DNA from: Isoetes taiwanensis
Lineage: Eukaryota; Streptophyta; Lycopodiopsida; Isoetales; Isoetaceae
DNA: 64,000 bases
Assembly: GCA_021234155.1 (NCBI GenBank)
Contig: JAJEKV010000013.1
Span: 4,708,028-4,772,027, forward strand
Direction of reading: 5' to 3'
Position numbers and translations under genes: made by a program. The notes below the pieces were generated by a model. The model had not been told where the DNA came from and ran no database searches. It saw nothing but the letters and a program-made list of their open reading frames with translations. This document shows, one piece after another, positions 1-11,296 of this stretch (position 1 is the first letter of the stretch; every line of letters begins with the position of its first letter).

Positions 1-5
1 TATTT

Positions 6-959
6 CTAACTTTCATTTGGAATAATGACCTCTACTCCATATACTAAACTGAAAGGTGAGGCATTAGTAGCTGCTTTAGAAGTAATTCTATGAGCCCAAA
101 GAGCATCATATAATTTCAAGTGCCAATCCCTTTGGTTTTGGCAAACTGTTTTCTGCAAAATACTCTTAAGCACTTTGTTAGTAGACTCAGCTTGGCCATT
201 TCCTTGAGGATAATAGGGTCGAGCTTTTTTCACATGCTTGATCTTGAGGCTTGAAACAAGGAAATTAATAACTTCATTAATAAAAGTAGAGCCTCTATCG
301 GTCAAAATTTTAAAAGGAATGCCAAACCTAGAGCAAATATTCTCATGCAAAATCTAGCAAAGTAGTATGGGCATTTGCTTTCCTTAAAGGTGTCTGCCGC
401 CGACCACTTAGTGAACAGATCAGTAGCCACAACAATGTATTCATCTTTGAAATGAGGATGGGGGATTGATAGGGCCAACATAGTCCAATCCCCAAACTTG
501 AAATGGACCGGGGGAGACAATTCACAGCAAAGAGGAGCAGGATGCAAAGATTCTTTTGCCAAAGATCTGGCATTGATGACAAGTCTTTATAATATCATAA
601 CAATCTTTAAATAAATGAGGCCAGAAATAACCAGACCTCAATATTTTCTTGGCAGTTGTGTCTGCTGCAAAATGACCACCACAAACACCTTTGTGATTTT
701 CAAAGAAGTACCGGGCAGCTTCATCTTCATCAACACATCTTAAGAGTACACCATCCCTATTTACCTTGCACAAGATGTCACCAACCAATGAGTAAGTCAA
801 ACATTTTAACTTAAACTTGTAAGCTTGGCTTTTTGAAAATTTAGAAGGTATCTCGACATGAAGGAACCTCCTAATAGGTTGTTGCCAACCTTGAGCTGGT
901 ATAGTGAACAAGTCCCGCTCATTTACAACAAGGTTAGTCATTTCTTCTTCTTGTATCAA
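6..959 (-). pseudogene. Element A: integrase remnant with zinc-binding region
   Basis: The higher-coordinate part (522-959) carries an HHCC-type zinc-binding region: H...GGH followed by CHQCQ, with the FWPHLFKD block typical of plant gypsy integrases. The lower part (6-350) carries the second half of the catalytic core, including the LTDRGSTF motif (catalytic Asp region) and YYPQGNGQAESTNK (containing the catalytic Glu), then a region rich in WH and YG motifs. Integrase would insert the DNA copy into the host genome. Fossil, not intact. Confidence 0.85.
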
Positions 960-1424
960 CTCCTCATGTTCAAAGTAGGCAGAGGCAAGTATAAACTCGG
1001 GTTGTTCAATACATGAATAACTTTTTTACCTTTAAATCATAAGACTGAAGCCTACAAGCCCACCTATGAAGCTTAGGTTTTTCTAATTTCTTACCATACA
1101 AAAAGGCATGGGGTTCTGCTGCATGTAGATAGTGGCTTGGGATTTTTGTAAAGATGACCATGTCTCTCGATCAAAAAGATGAGAGAAGCAAAGACTCCTT
1201 TCTATCTTAGCATACTTCTCTTCGGTTTGAGACCATTGTTTGCTTGCAAAAGCAATAGGGTGTCTATCTGCAAAATGGCAACTCCAAAGCCTTTTTAGTG
1301 ATAGTTATGTAAACTTTAAATGGTAATGAAAGGTCTGGAGTTTTAAAAAGTGTAGAATGGCAAATAGCCTCTATGATCTGCAAAAAGCTTTTTCACACTC
1401 ATCACCCAAACAACAGGCCTACAT
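960..1424 (-). pseudogene. Element A: RNase H remnant
   Basis: Translated minus-strand fragments resemble the end of gypsy RNase H, with a block like KPKLHRWACRLQSYDLKVKK, the counterpart of the usual 'RRWALRLQEYDF' region. It sits between reverse transcriptase and integrase as expected for the family. Decayed. Confidence 0.6.
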
Positions 1425-2493
1425 TTACTTTCTCTTTTTACTAACTTGGCCTACTCTAGTCAACTTAGAGATAGGACTAATAAGGTGAGAGAAATTAGGC
1501 ACATACACTCTTAAGAAAGAGGTCATTCCCATAAATCCCTTGACTTCTTTAATTGTCCTGGGTGTTTGAAGCTTTTTTAAAGCTATGATCTTCTCTTCAG
1601 CTACTTGAAGGCCTTTAGCAGAAACCTCATGGCCTAAGAGCTGGCCTTTGGATGCCAAAAAGATGCACTTCTTTGGGTTTAGATTAACTCCAGTTTGTCT
1701 GCACAATGTAAATATCCTTGTTAGCTCTGAAATATGATCACTTGTATCAGTACCCAAGCATAAATCATCAAGATAAACTCGAATTGCTCAGAGTCATGTT
1801 TGCAAAGACAAGATCCATAGCTCTGAAATGTGGCGGGGGGCATTCATTAAGCCAAAAGGCATCCTTTTCATTGCATAAGTTCCCCATGGAGTAATGAAGG
1901 ATGTCTTTGGCTGATCTTCCTTTTTTGATGCTAATCTGATTAAAACCGGAGAAACCATCCAAAATGAGTACATAGACTTGCCATTAATCGCATAAAGGAT
2001 TTCTTCCAAAAAAGGCAAAGGGTAACAATCTTTAACAAATAGCTTTATTTAGATCTCTATAATCCACACATATTCTTAGAGAACCATTCTTTTTAGAACT
2101 GGAACAATACAAGAAACCCAAGAGGGGTTCACAATGTCAACTATCAAACCCGACTCCTGCATTTTTGAATAATTTCGCTTGATAAGATCTAAAAGTGAGG
2201 AATTAATTCTTCTCAATCTCTGCATAGCGGGGTTTAGTATCTTCACGAACTTTTATCTCAAACTCACAAATGCTCCTATCAACCCCTTTCAATTCTGAAT
2301 ATTCCCATGCAAAAACATCCACCCAATCTTCAAAGTACTTAATCATTTTACCTTTGCAATCTTCATCATATAGATCTCCCATTTGCAAAGTCCTGGACAT
2401 ACCTCCCTTGTGCACTTCAAGTTCTTGGTGTGATTCTTCTTGTGCCGAGTTGATGGTCAAGATAGGATGGAACCCGAGAGAGTTCATCTTCAT
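1425..2493 (-). pseudogene. Element A: reverse transcriptase remnant
   Basis: Several RT blocks are visible: the SICEFEIKV/KPRYAEIEK entry region (2203-2493), the MDGFSGFNQI and KTSFITPWGTYAMKRMPFGL blocks around 1790-2000, and the thumb/connection region with CIFLASKGQLLGHEVSAKGL and FLRVYVPNFS (1425-1757). These are the standard fingers-palm-thumb landmarks of Ty3/gypsy RT. The reading frame is broken in several places. Confidence 0.85.
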
Positions 2494-2821
2494 CTAGGAC
2501 ATCTTCCTTGATAGCTCCCTCAGAGAGATGCTCTAAGAGTGTTTTCTGCACAAAGAATCAGCCTCAAAGTTTTTAGACCTTGGAATATGATAAATTTCCC
2601 AATGATCAAAAAAAAGTTAGCAATTCTTGAGCTTGTGTGTTGGATCCTCCATATCTTGATGTTTTGTTTGGTATTCCCCCAAAATGCTTTTGCAAACAAG
2701 TTGTGAGTCTCCATAGATAACAATATGGGAAATATTCATGAATCTTGCTTCTGAGGGGCTGCAATGAGGGCCCTATACTCTCTTTGCATTAGAAGAGATA
2801 TTAGGATGAATTCTCCCTATC

Positions 2822-3334
2822 TTAGTCATCTTTAAGATCTGCATCCTTCGAATAGCGTGAGAAGAAGCAATCCCTAATTTTTTTAGACATACCTCCATCA
2901 AACCAAAGGTAGGTCGGGTTTTCGTTTGGATCGGGGAACTCTACATGAGCAAAGTTGATAACTTCGTGATTCATATCAACATCCAGACCTAAACTGTAGA
3001 CTCCTAACTCTTTTTCCTGCAAAATATCCACATCTATGAATCCAATGTTAGCAGAAGGGTCAGTCTTGTTTACCAGTTTAATGGAAGTTGTTCCATTTGA
3101 AATAGTGCAAATGCCTTCAGACCATATAGGCCTAGCATCTACTGTTTTCATCCACCTTCTTCCCAATAATAAATCATAGATGTTAGCATGGTTAACATTC
3201 TCAAAATCAACAACCACAAATGTAGCTAAGACAATGATTCCCCCTGTATTAACAGACACATTTCTCACCACTCCCTTTGGTACTACCTTGTTAGCCCCTT
3301 GGGCTAAGTCATAGACGTTAGTGGCATAGGCCAC
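2822..3334 (-). pseudogene. Element A: protease-RT linker remnant
   Basis: The translation contains a retropepsin-like C-terminal part (VVDFENVNHANIYDLLLGR, matching the usual 'YNAILGRPWL' block) and a tail leading to RT. It lies where the protease ends in plant gypsy polyproteins. Fossil. Confidence 0.65.
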
Positions 3335-3339
3335 ATGTC

Positions 3340-3632
3340 ATCATAGATGTTAGTGGCACATGGCCACATGTTGTCATCATATAGGGTTAGGGTTTGCTCA
3401 CTATATAGAGAGAGCATTTCCCCTCATTGTTTAGGGTTTCAGCTCACGTTTTGGAGCGCCTCATTTTGGCAATATGATCCACTTTGTTCATTTCTTGGCA
3501 TTTGTGCCCTGTTTGTGTTCTTGGAGTTTCCTCCCCCTTTGTTTTGTCATTCTTGAGCATTTGTGGCAGCCTTGTTGCATCCGGCAGCCATGGTCTGCTG
3601 CAGCAAGGTGCATGCCAAGAACCCCATATTTC
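3340..3632. other. Foreign insert of about 290 bp within element A
   Basis: The protease coding sequence resumes on either side of this stretch, which has no retroelement similarity that I can see. It begins with a short tandem duplication of a 'GCCACATG..GTCATCATA' motif. It then contains CACTATATAGAGAGAG, which looks like a plant TATA box with downstream GA-rich leader, followed by a T-rich segment. It could be a captured promoter/5' UTR piece or a small non-autonomous insertion. No clear terminal repeats were seen. Confidence 0.45.
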
Positions 3633-4485
3633 AACATACCTTAGCATTGGAAAAGGATTTTAGAACAATAGAAGTGTTGTCTTCTACTTTGAGATTCAAT
3701 GTTTTCATAACATGATAAGGCATGACATTTAGGGAAGAACCTCCATCCAGCAAAACCTTATCTAAATGGGAGGTCCCTATAGTAGCACTACAAATAAAAG
3801 CACCTGGATCTTCAGTGTGCTCAGGTAAGGCTACAGAAATGTTATTGCAAGTTTCTTCAGCAATTTCTTCAACATTTTGGGTATTTTTGATAAGCTTTTC
3901 CCTGTATGATGGTGCAATCCTCAATAAAGTTAGTAAGTCTACAGTAACCTTGGAGTTTTTCATAAGCAAGTCAAATTCATCAAGCTCAGAATCTTTCTGT
4001 TTATACCTTTGAGCAGGGGGAGGAGCTATATCCTGAGGATTTGGCTGAAATGTTACCTTAGGAGCTACACTTGGTGGGACAGAACTTGCAGATGTACCTG
4101 AATGGAGCCTAGCACGTGTTTGCACAACCATAACATCTTGTTCTTCTTGTTCTTCTGCACAAGCCTCAATAAAACTAATATTGGACACCTGTTTGCCTTT
4201 TTCTTGCTTTGCAAGGTAATTCTTGACACGCTGTAACTTCTCTTCATGACCTATCTCTTTGCAAAAAGAACAAACAGGACATTCTCTACCAAAATGGCCC
4301 CTTTTGTGGCATTTAGGACAGGATCTTGCAAAGCAATTTTCAGCTCTATGATAGGGTTTACCACAGTTTGTGCATTCAGGTATGGCAGAGCTAGAAGAAG
4401 GGGCATTATTACTATTTTTTAACTCCATGAGTTGTTTGGTAACTTCTAAGAGAGCTTCAGATACCTTACTTATCTCAGATTTCAT
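3633..4485 (-). pseudogene. Element A: gag C-terminus (zinc knuckles) and protease remnant
   Basis: Two to three Cys/His knuckles follow one another: CTNCGKPYHRAENC, CPKCHKRGHFGREC and a partial CSFCKEIGHEEK. This is the RNA-binding nucleocapsid part of gag. Further on comes a spacer and then the retropepsin active-site region VLLDGGSSLNVMP, where the usual D-S/T-G triad reads D-G-G. That DGG form occurs in some plant gypsy lineages. The protein is basic before the protease. Fossil. Confidence 0.85.
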
Positions 4486-4834
4486 TTAAAACCCGAGGGT
4501 CTAGCTCTTGCCTTTTGGCTTTTTTTCCTTCGAATCGCATACACTGTGGGCAGCATTAGCATAGTGTGACTCGTGCTCGATCATGATGAGGAGGGTAGAA
4601 TGGATCTCGATTTCATCATCGTGAGATAGCTTAGCATTTCTACTAAATCTACACCTTTACAAATGTCTTATGGATTGAATCTAGCTCACCAAACTTTTGA
4701 AGTTTTAATAACTTTCTATAAATCTTAGGCACGGACATCGACCTACGATAAAGGAAGCAACCGGATGCAAAGTTGGGTGGGAAACATGGTTCCTATTACA
4801 AACCAAAGAAGTAAGAGTTAAATCTTTCCACATA

Positions 4835-5305
4835 CTATTTCACACTTTTACCAGATTTAATAGAAAAGGAATTGAGCTCAAAGACAAGATCCTGGGGTGA
4901 GGTAGTCTTACCAAACCTTGACAGAAACTTTTGTTCCAATTCATCCCACTTAGTACCTATTGACAGTTCGAAATCCAACCAGGATCTGGCCTCATCACCT
5001 TTCATGCATTTGATAAACTCAGCAAACCTGGTACCTTTCTTCTTTCCATGCTCCTCATAATATTCTTCAAAATTCTTCAAGAAATGGTTAGCATTCATGG
5101 AAGAATCATAACAAGGGGAAGGAACAGGTATAGTGAGCTCAAATTGGTAAGGGGCTTGTGGAGGAAAAGGCAAAGCAGAAACATTTGTAATATTTGCTGT
5201 GGAACTGGTAGCCACTTTCATGCTTACCCCTACTAGCTCTGGTTGACCTGCTACCTCAGGTTGCTCAGCAGGCTCAGCAGTCTTTCTTGGTGCCATGGAG
5301 TTCAA
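4835..5305 (-). pseudogene. Element A: gag N-terminal part
   Basis: Begins MAPRKTAEPAEQPEV at an ATG 14 bp downstream, in the element's direction, of the primer-binding site. It contains the retrotransposon gag core: FLKNFEEYYEEHG, then MKGDEARSWLDFE and WDELEQKFLSRFG, which match the plant gag capsid-domain pattern. Gag would form the virus-like particle. The gag reading is not continuous with the knuckle region. Confidence 0.8.
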
Positions 5306-5318
5306 CTCCCAGGTGAAA

Positions 5319-5336
5319 ATCTCGGTAGAACCTCCA
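5319..5336 (-). other. Primer-binding site of element A, tRNA-Gln type
   Basis: Read on the minus strand, TGGAGGTTCTACCGAGAT is complementary to the 3' end of plant tRNA-Gln (…CTCGGTAGAACCT plus CCA), as I recall that tRNA. It lies three bases after a CA that would end the 5' LTR and just before the gag ATG, which is the expected spacing. tRNA identity is from memory, not a search. Confidence 0.6.
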
Positions 5337-5339
5337 AAA

Positions 5340-7798
5340 TGTTAGCCTAAAACCTGGAATTTTAGCCTAACCTCAAAGGAATCTTAAACAAAGTGGTTAG
5401 AACCTCCAGATCACTTAGGGTGATCAATCCTTGTCATATGAAACCAGAAAATTCATTTTTTAAGTGCTAGTTTTTTCAAAATCACTAGAGTCCCTGAAAC
5501 TGAAAAAACTGTCAGAGCAAAAACTGAACTTGCAGACACACCTTGAGAGATTTTGAAGATCTGATTGGTGTTATCAGTGGTCAACAAGCAGAGGAAAATG
5601 GTGGAGAAGACTTGACTTGATTTGAATAAGGGAAGGTCAAGAAAATCGAGGTCAAAGGCAGGTCAAAAAGTTGGCCAGTGCCAAAACAGAGAGCCAAATT
5701 TTGCAGATGGAGTTTGATGGGGAATTTTGGGTTGGGATCTGTGCAGGCAACTTCAAAATAGCCTCTAGATCACGTGCAAAAGGTTTGAATAGCAAAAGGA
5801 TGTTTTAATTTTTCTGTAAGTAAACAAAACCTCAAGAAAAGAACAAACTCAGAATGATTATGAAAAAAGAAATCTTTTTATATGTTTTCTCCGAATGTAT
5901 AGGTGTCTAGGATTTCTATAAGGCTGAGATACAACTACCTGAAGAAGATATAATTTCTGAGTAAATATTTTTGGTCTTGTTTTTGGTTTTTTTCTTTTTT
6001 GCTTTTTAAGAGGGCAATGCAGAACTACAAAAAAAAGGATGTACAATGATGACAATGATTTTTCAGGCAAAGACTATGCATTATAGCAATGTGATACAGA
6101 AGGTATGACTATGTCAACAGGGTATTACCACAGTTTTGAAAATAATAATGCTTGAGAGAAAATTCAAGACTGCTTGAGTCTTTCGAGAGCTTCAAAAATA
6201 CCAATGAAGTAATATGGAGTGATTATTTAAGTTTGCAAACGAGGTGCTTCGATGCTGAACAGGTCACAACGAACAGGGACTTCAATCTCGAACGAATTGG
6301 AGCTGGAATCGAGTGAAAGGAGCAAAAGGATATCAAAAATTCAATGCGCCAAAATCACGAGAGGTATGTCTCTCGAGGGCGTGTCGATTTGATCTGTGAT
6401 GCTGGTTTAAGAACTGTTCTTCCCAAAAGCTAGCTCGGTTGAGTGATTTGAGGCCCAAATTGAGCAATTTCCATCGAATCAAATGCCACAAAGGATCCCC
6501 ATGGTTTCGGAAAAGGTTTAGGAGCTAATTTCGGGCGGAAATTGGCGGGATTCAATCAAGTTTAGGTACGAATTGGCCGGATTTAGCATGTTCCCCTATT
6601 TCTTAGGGTTCATCGAAAATTCTTAAGGGTGATATATCCCACAGGCCGAAGTGGTTCTGGAGGCTAAGGTATATAAGGAAAAATGCAGACCCACTATTAA
6701 ATTTATGCCACGCAGAGGGGACACCCAAAATGTGTCCCCCCCCACCCCGCCGCCACGTGGAAAAAAGGGGGAGGTGACCTGGAACTATGCAGAAATAGAT
6801 AGGGTAGATAGGCTAGAATAGGTTTTTTTATTTTTTGGCACGCATCCCAAGAATCCAATTTTGAAGGTCTTTCCAAAGGTTTTTTTTGAATTTTAAAAGA
6901 CCAAGTCAGCTTTTTTTTTTTTTCAAGCTTTCCATCTAGAGGGTTTTAGGTCAAACTAAAACATTTGAATTTTTGGTCCCTTTTGACCCATGGTCAATGA
7001 ATATTGGAACATAAGGATGGTGAAAAGTCATAGGAAAAAGATGGGAAAAGGGTGTAAATAGGCTATACTAGGGTTTAGGAAGATGAAATGAGAATGAGAA
7101 AGAAGCCTTTTGCTTTTGAAGGTTTTCAAGATCACTAGGGGACAATTCTCAAATGAAGGTGGGATTCATAAAAGATAAGTAGTAGAATGATGAGAAAAGG
7201 TCTCAAAAGTGGAAACAATGGTGAAGGAAAAGTTTTGAAGGCTCTTGGGATATAGAAAGGGGGATGTAAGATGAATGGAATGAAGAAGAGATGGGTACCT
7301 CTCAGAGCACTTGATCTTATCTCAAATTGTTTCTAGGGCTCAATTCATACCTCCTAGTGAAGATAGATTTGCTCAAAGCCTAAGGTCTTCCAAACTTCTA
7401 TAAGGGTCTTCCAAACTTCAAGGCTAGAATAAGAGCAAATTTCACTTCTAGGGTAGCATCCTCATGTGTGTGACTTCAAACTTCTCAAGCAAGCTTCATA
7501 AGGTTTTGAGCTTTGGTAAAATGTCTGGTGCCTCCTTGATAAACTTGCTATAGCCTTTGCCTGGTCTTCAAATCAAAGGAAAATGTTAAGCTAATAGGAA
7601 TGTGCCTAGAAAGGTGTTTTACCTCAAGGAAAAGACTAGGCCATAATAGGAGATCCCCAATGTCTTCCAATCTTGGTCAAATGTCTTCCAAACTCTGATG
7701 GGATCACAATAGCCTGGAACTTTTCCTTAAAGGAAATGTAAATGGAATGAAGGTTTTGAAACATAGATGCTGGTCCATGTTGCCAAAAATGGGCAACA
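5340..7798 (-). repeat. Putative 5' LTR of element A
   Basis: The minus-strand LTR would end ...GCTAACA at 5340, next to the primer site, and begin TGTTGCCCATTTTTGGCAACA at 7798, giving a TG...CA pair and a length of about 2.46 kb. The stretch has no coding sequence; it holds poly-purine and poly-T runs and a C-rich patch near 6730. The partner LTR lies beyond the left window edge, so the outer limit rests on the TG/CA rule and on the adjacency of an unrelated hAT element. Confidence 0.45.
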
Positions 7799-7876
7799 AT
7801 CAGTGATAGTGAAAGGTATGTATAAGTTTTATTTCATATATTGTCTCCCTTTTTTTACCAATTCTTTTGTCTATAG

Positions 7877-10244
7877 ATGGTAAGACCCAAAAAAGATCCT
7901 CGACAGCAAGATATATTCAAAGCTTTTCATAAGTCTCAAGCAAGAAGAGGAGCAAGAAGCACTACCTCTAGCGATGTTGACATTGAAGCATCTAATGATG
8001 TCTTAGATCTTAATGCAGAACCAGACATAGACGAGGAAGATGATATGTCAGATGAGGAATTTGATGAATTTGAAGAGTGTGATGGAATTACCGTTAAAAA
8101 ACAGTTTAAAAGAGTTTGGAAACCAAGTTGGCTTATTCCATATCCATGGAATTATTGTGTTGGAATTCCTCCTAATCAAAGGATTAAATGTAAATGGTGT
8201 GTGGAATTTAAAATGGACACACCCTTCGCAAAAGGGGGAAGCTCTTCTATACAAAGAGGAGCTTTAGCTACTCATGATAAGTCAGAGGTTCACAAGCTTG
8301 CTACCTTACGCATGGAAGCTAAGAAGAAGCCACCAACTTCCACTATTCCAAAAGCTATTGTGCTTATGTGTGAACAAGAAAAGGCTCGTATCGTTTCTGT
8401 GATGAAATGTGCATACAAAGTTGCATCACAAATGCAATCTTTGAAGGAGTATGAGAGGCTTTGTGAATTTCAAAGATTGATTGGGACTCCTAATATGCCT
8501 ATCAACGACGAGTACTCATCCTATACAAATCTTATGGCAGGTACATTTATTCGAGTTATGTTTAATTTATACATGTCTTCGTATGAGATTAATTTGTGTA
8601 TCTCTTCTTTATTTTTTTAAAGCTCAAATGTTCATTCATTTCATTTTGTTAATCTCATTTAGGTAAAGATTTTATGGTCACGCCCATCGAGCATACTTGG
8701 AGGTATTATTGAAGGAGGTTGTGGAGAGTCCATTCTACTCCATAATGGTTGACGAGAGTACCGATAGATCTTTGGAGCAACATCTCATTGTTTATGTGTG
8801 TTACTTAACAGAGAAAGGCAAGGGCATACCATGCACACGTTTCTTGAAATTACTTGGAATCAAAGATGGTACATCTAATACCCTTTATCAAAGTCTTGTT
8901 TCTTGTTTGAATGAATTGGGGCTGCCTATGTCAAGACTAGTTGGCATTGCAAACCGATGGTTGTTCTAAGCAATGGTTGGGTCACAAAATGGTCTTGTAA
9001 CACAACTTGAAGGGATGTACCACATTTGGTAGGTGTGCATTGTATTGCTCATCGAGAAGCACTTGCAGACTAGTGATGCTTTCAATTACTTTCCGTTATT
9101 TAAAGATCTTGAGAAATTGGCAAGGAAAGTGAGTTCATGGGTGGGTAGATCTTCAAGAAGGCATGCAAGTTTACGTTCTTTGGAGGAGGTTTTTGAGTTG
9201 CCAAAGATTAACTTGCAACAAATCCATGACGTGAGATGGCTTTCTCGTGGCAATGTCATCTCGCGTATTGTGAAATTGATGCCGGCTCTTATGCGCTTAT
9301 GGGAAACACATGAAGAACATGAACTACTAAGTTCTTTCAAAAAGGCAAGTGTGCAATTCTATTTTCATTTCCTTGCTGATGTTTTATTGGAGCTTAATGT
9401 CTTGAATAAGCTTTTCCAAGAAGGCATGGTTGAAATTTCAAGCATATCATCTACGGTTTCCTCCACTATTGCTATTTTAGACTCAAGGTATCTTGGTACA
9501 TCTTTTGGAAGGCGTGCCAAAGTATACTCATGAATTCTTAGCGATGGTTCAAGAGCATGAAGGCCACTTGCTTTATAAGGATGATGGAGGTTTTCGTCAT
9601 AGGTATGTATGAATTCTTTTGGTAGCCAATGTTTGTTTTGTATTGTCACTTTGTAGTTATATATCTCATTGATTACTAGGTACATGCTTTCCTTTGATAC
9701 GCCTTCATTTGGAGACACAATTGCATCATGTGTCAAAGTTGGTCAAGAATTTGTGAGGAAAGTCATATCATGTTTGAAGCAAAGATTTAATGATCGAGGG
9801 GAAGATTTGTTAGCAAGCACAAAGTTATTCTCCACAAATGAATATCCTATGGATTCGAAGGAAATGGAAGACCAAACAGATAAGTGGACTAGCACTCTAT
9901 GCAACAATTTTGGGGAAGGAAAATATGCATTTCTTGATATTGAAAAGTGCAAAGGGCAAGCATATTCATTTGTAGTAAGATTACAAGTGCAACAAAGCCG
10001 TAAGAACATGAAGACTTTATGGGATGCTTGTAGAGTGTGTGATTTCTATTTTGATGTCTATGATGACGTGATGAAGTTATGGCAAGCAGTTCTAGTTCTT
10101 CCAGCATCATCTGTAGAATGTGAACGTGGATTCCGAAGGCAAAACTTGATAAAGGATGATGATCGAGAATCTTTGAATCTGAAAACTCTTGAAATGTTGA
10201 TGTTCTTATCATTATCATCACTTTGGCGGGCTAAGACTATATGA
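7877..10244 (+). pseudogene. hAT-superfamily transposase, decayed
   Basis: A cut-and-paste DNA transposase of the hAT superfamily. The first exon-like piece (ATG at 7877, just after a TATAG splice-acceptor-like site) has an acidic N-terminus and a BED-like zinc finger, C105-x2-C108 with H133 and H139. At 8697-8969 comes the DUF4371-type block SPFYSIMVDESTDRSLEQH, which carries the first catalytic Asp region. GVHCIAHREALAD follows at 9030-9072, with a frame change into SDAFNYFPLF. The C-terminal piece (9669-10244) ends in the hAT dimerisation motif LPASSVECERGFRRQNLIK. Intron-like breaks with GT-AG edges occur near 8541-8662 and 9603-9679. Several frameshifts and stops lie between 8970 and 9535, so it cannot make a full transposase. 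No terminal inverted repeats or 8-bp target duplication were identified. Confidence 0.9.
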
Positions 10245-11296
10245 GATGATCTATGCTAATTGGATGGATCATAAGCAACGCCGCATGGTGCAATTGTAAA
10301 CTTTGGGCTATTGAATCATAATAGGAAGGCCTTTAAGCTTTATGTGTGAATTATATATGATGAAGTGTTTTTGCTTTTATATTGAAGATGTGCTTGTTTA
10401 ATGAATGGCTAAGAAAAAATTTAACCTTCAAAAGAATGGCATCTTGGCAAAATTGCCTTTCAACATGAATGGCAACTCTAAAAAGTTGCCCTTCAAAAAA
10501 ATGGGGATACCACCATTCAATTTTAAGGCTTGCACCCATAGACTTTTTGTAAGTTCTCGCATGCACTACTATAATTTTGATGATTCATATTCTCCTCAAT
10601 TCCGCGGCATTATCCAAGTACTTCCATGTTTATAACTATTGCCCTCATTTTTCTCTTTCTAATTATGCTATAAAAAGCGTGCTCAGCATAACTTTTCTTT
10701 TTTTAATTACGCTAAAAATAACGTGCTCAACATAATTTTTTTGTTTTCAAAACGTGTACGAAAAGGAATCATCAGCAAAGAAAAGTTTCTTCTCAAAACT
10801 AACCACCTTGTTCCTGTCAAATGATAGAACTATAAGTTCACTTCTCTACAATGTTCATAAGCTGATTCATAAGCTGATAAACTCCAACCTTTTAACTCGT
10901 GGTTCTTGTAAGCTGATTCATAGATATAAGAGCCCACAGGCCATGTCTTGAAATTCATGTGCCATGTTTAGAACAATAGGCAATATATTGGGAGAGAAGT
11001 TTAGTGCACTGGATTACATTATACAATCAATGTAGAACATTGTCTAGGATTCTCATTCTGCTATTGGGCCAGGAGTCATATGCCTGGGTGCTTGGTATTA
11101 TAGCAGAAGCAGTTGCCGAGAATTCACTATTGTGATTTGCTAAGGTCGTAGAGGCATGCATACATGCACAAGTACAAAATTGAAGGTTATCTCGTAACCT
11201 ACAAAAGAACGAGGCAGTGGAATACACATACAACAGCTTTGCTTAAATTCTCTTGCTAATACCTCCTCCCCTTTTCTTTTTAGGGAAACCTAAGCC
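10245..11296. other. Non-coding stretch between hAT relic and lipase gene
   Basis: Probably the 3' flank of the hAT element and then the 3' region of the lipase. It contains a diverged direct repeat at about 10660-10740 (two copies of an AATTAYGCTA...GTGCTCARCATAA module) and a short duplicated 'AAGCTGATTCATA' motif near 10860-10925. I see no gene. Confidence 0.6.

Larger units (their letters stand above)
1..7798 (-). mobile_element. Ty3/gypsy LTR retrotransposon A, broken, cut by the window edge
   Basis: Minus-strand element. From right to left it shows a putative 5' LTR, a primer-binding site, gag with zinc knuckles, protease, reverse transcriptase, RNase H and integrase; the integrase runs to the left window edge. 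Protein order (integrase last) places it in Ty3/gypsy. The reverse transcriptase block around the MPFGL motif and the absence of any chromodomain in view suggest the non-chromoviral (Tat/Athila-like) side, but this is inferred. The element is clearly a fossil with many breaks, and it carries a foreign segment of about 290 bp within the protease-to-RT stretch. The 3' LTR lies outside the window, so its age cannot be read from LTR divergence. The right limit at 7798 is inferred from a TG/CA end pair only. Confidence 0.85.
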
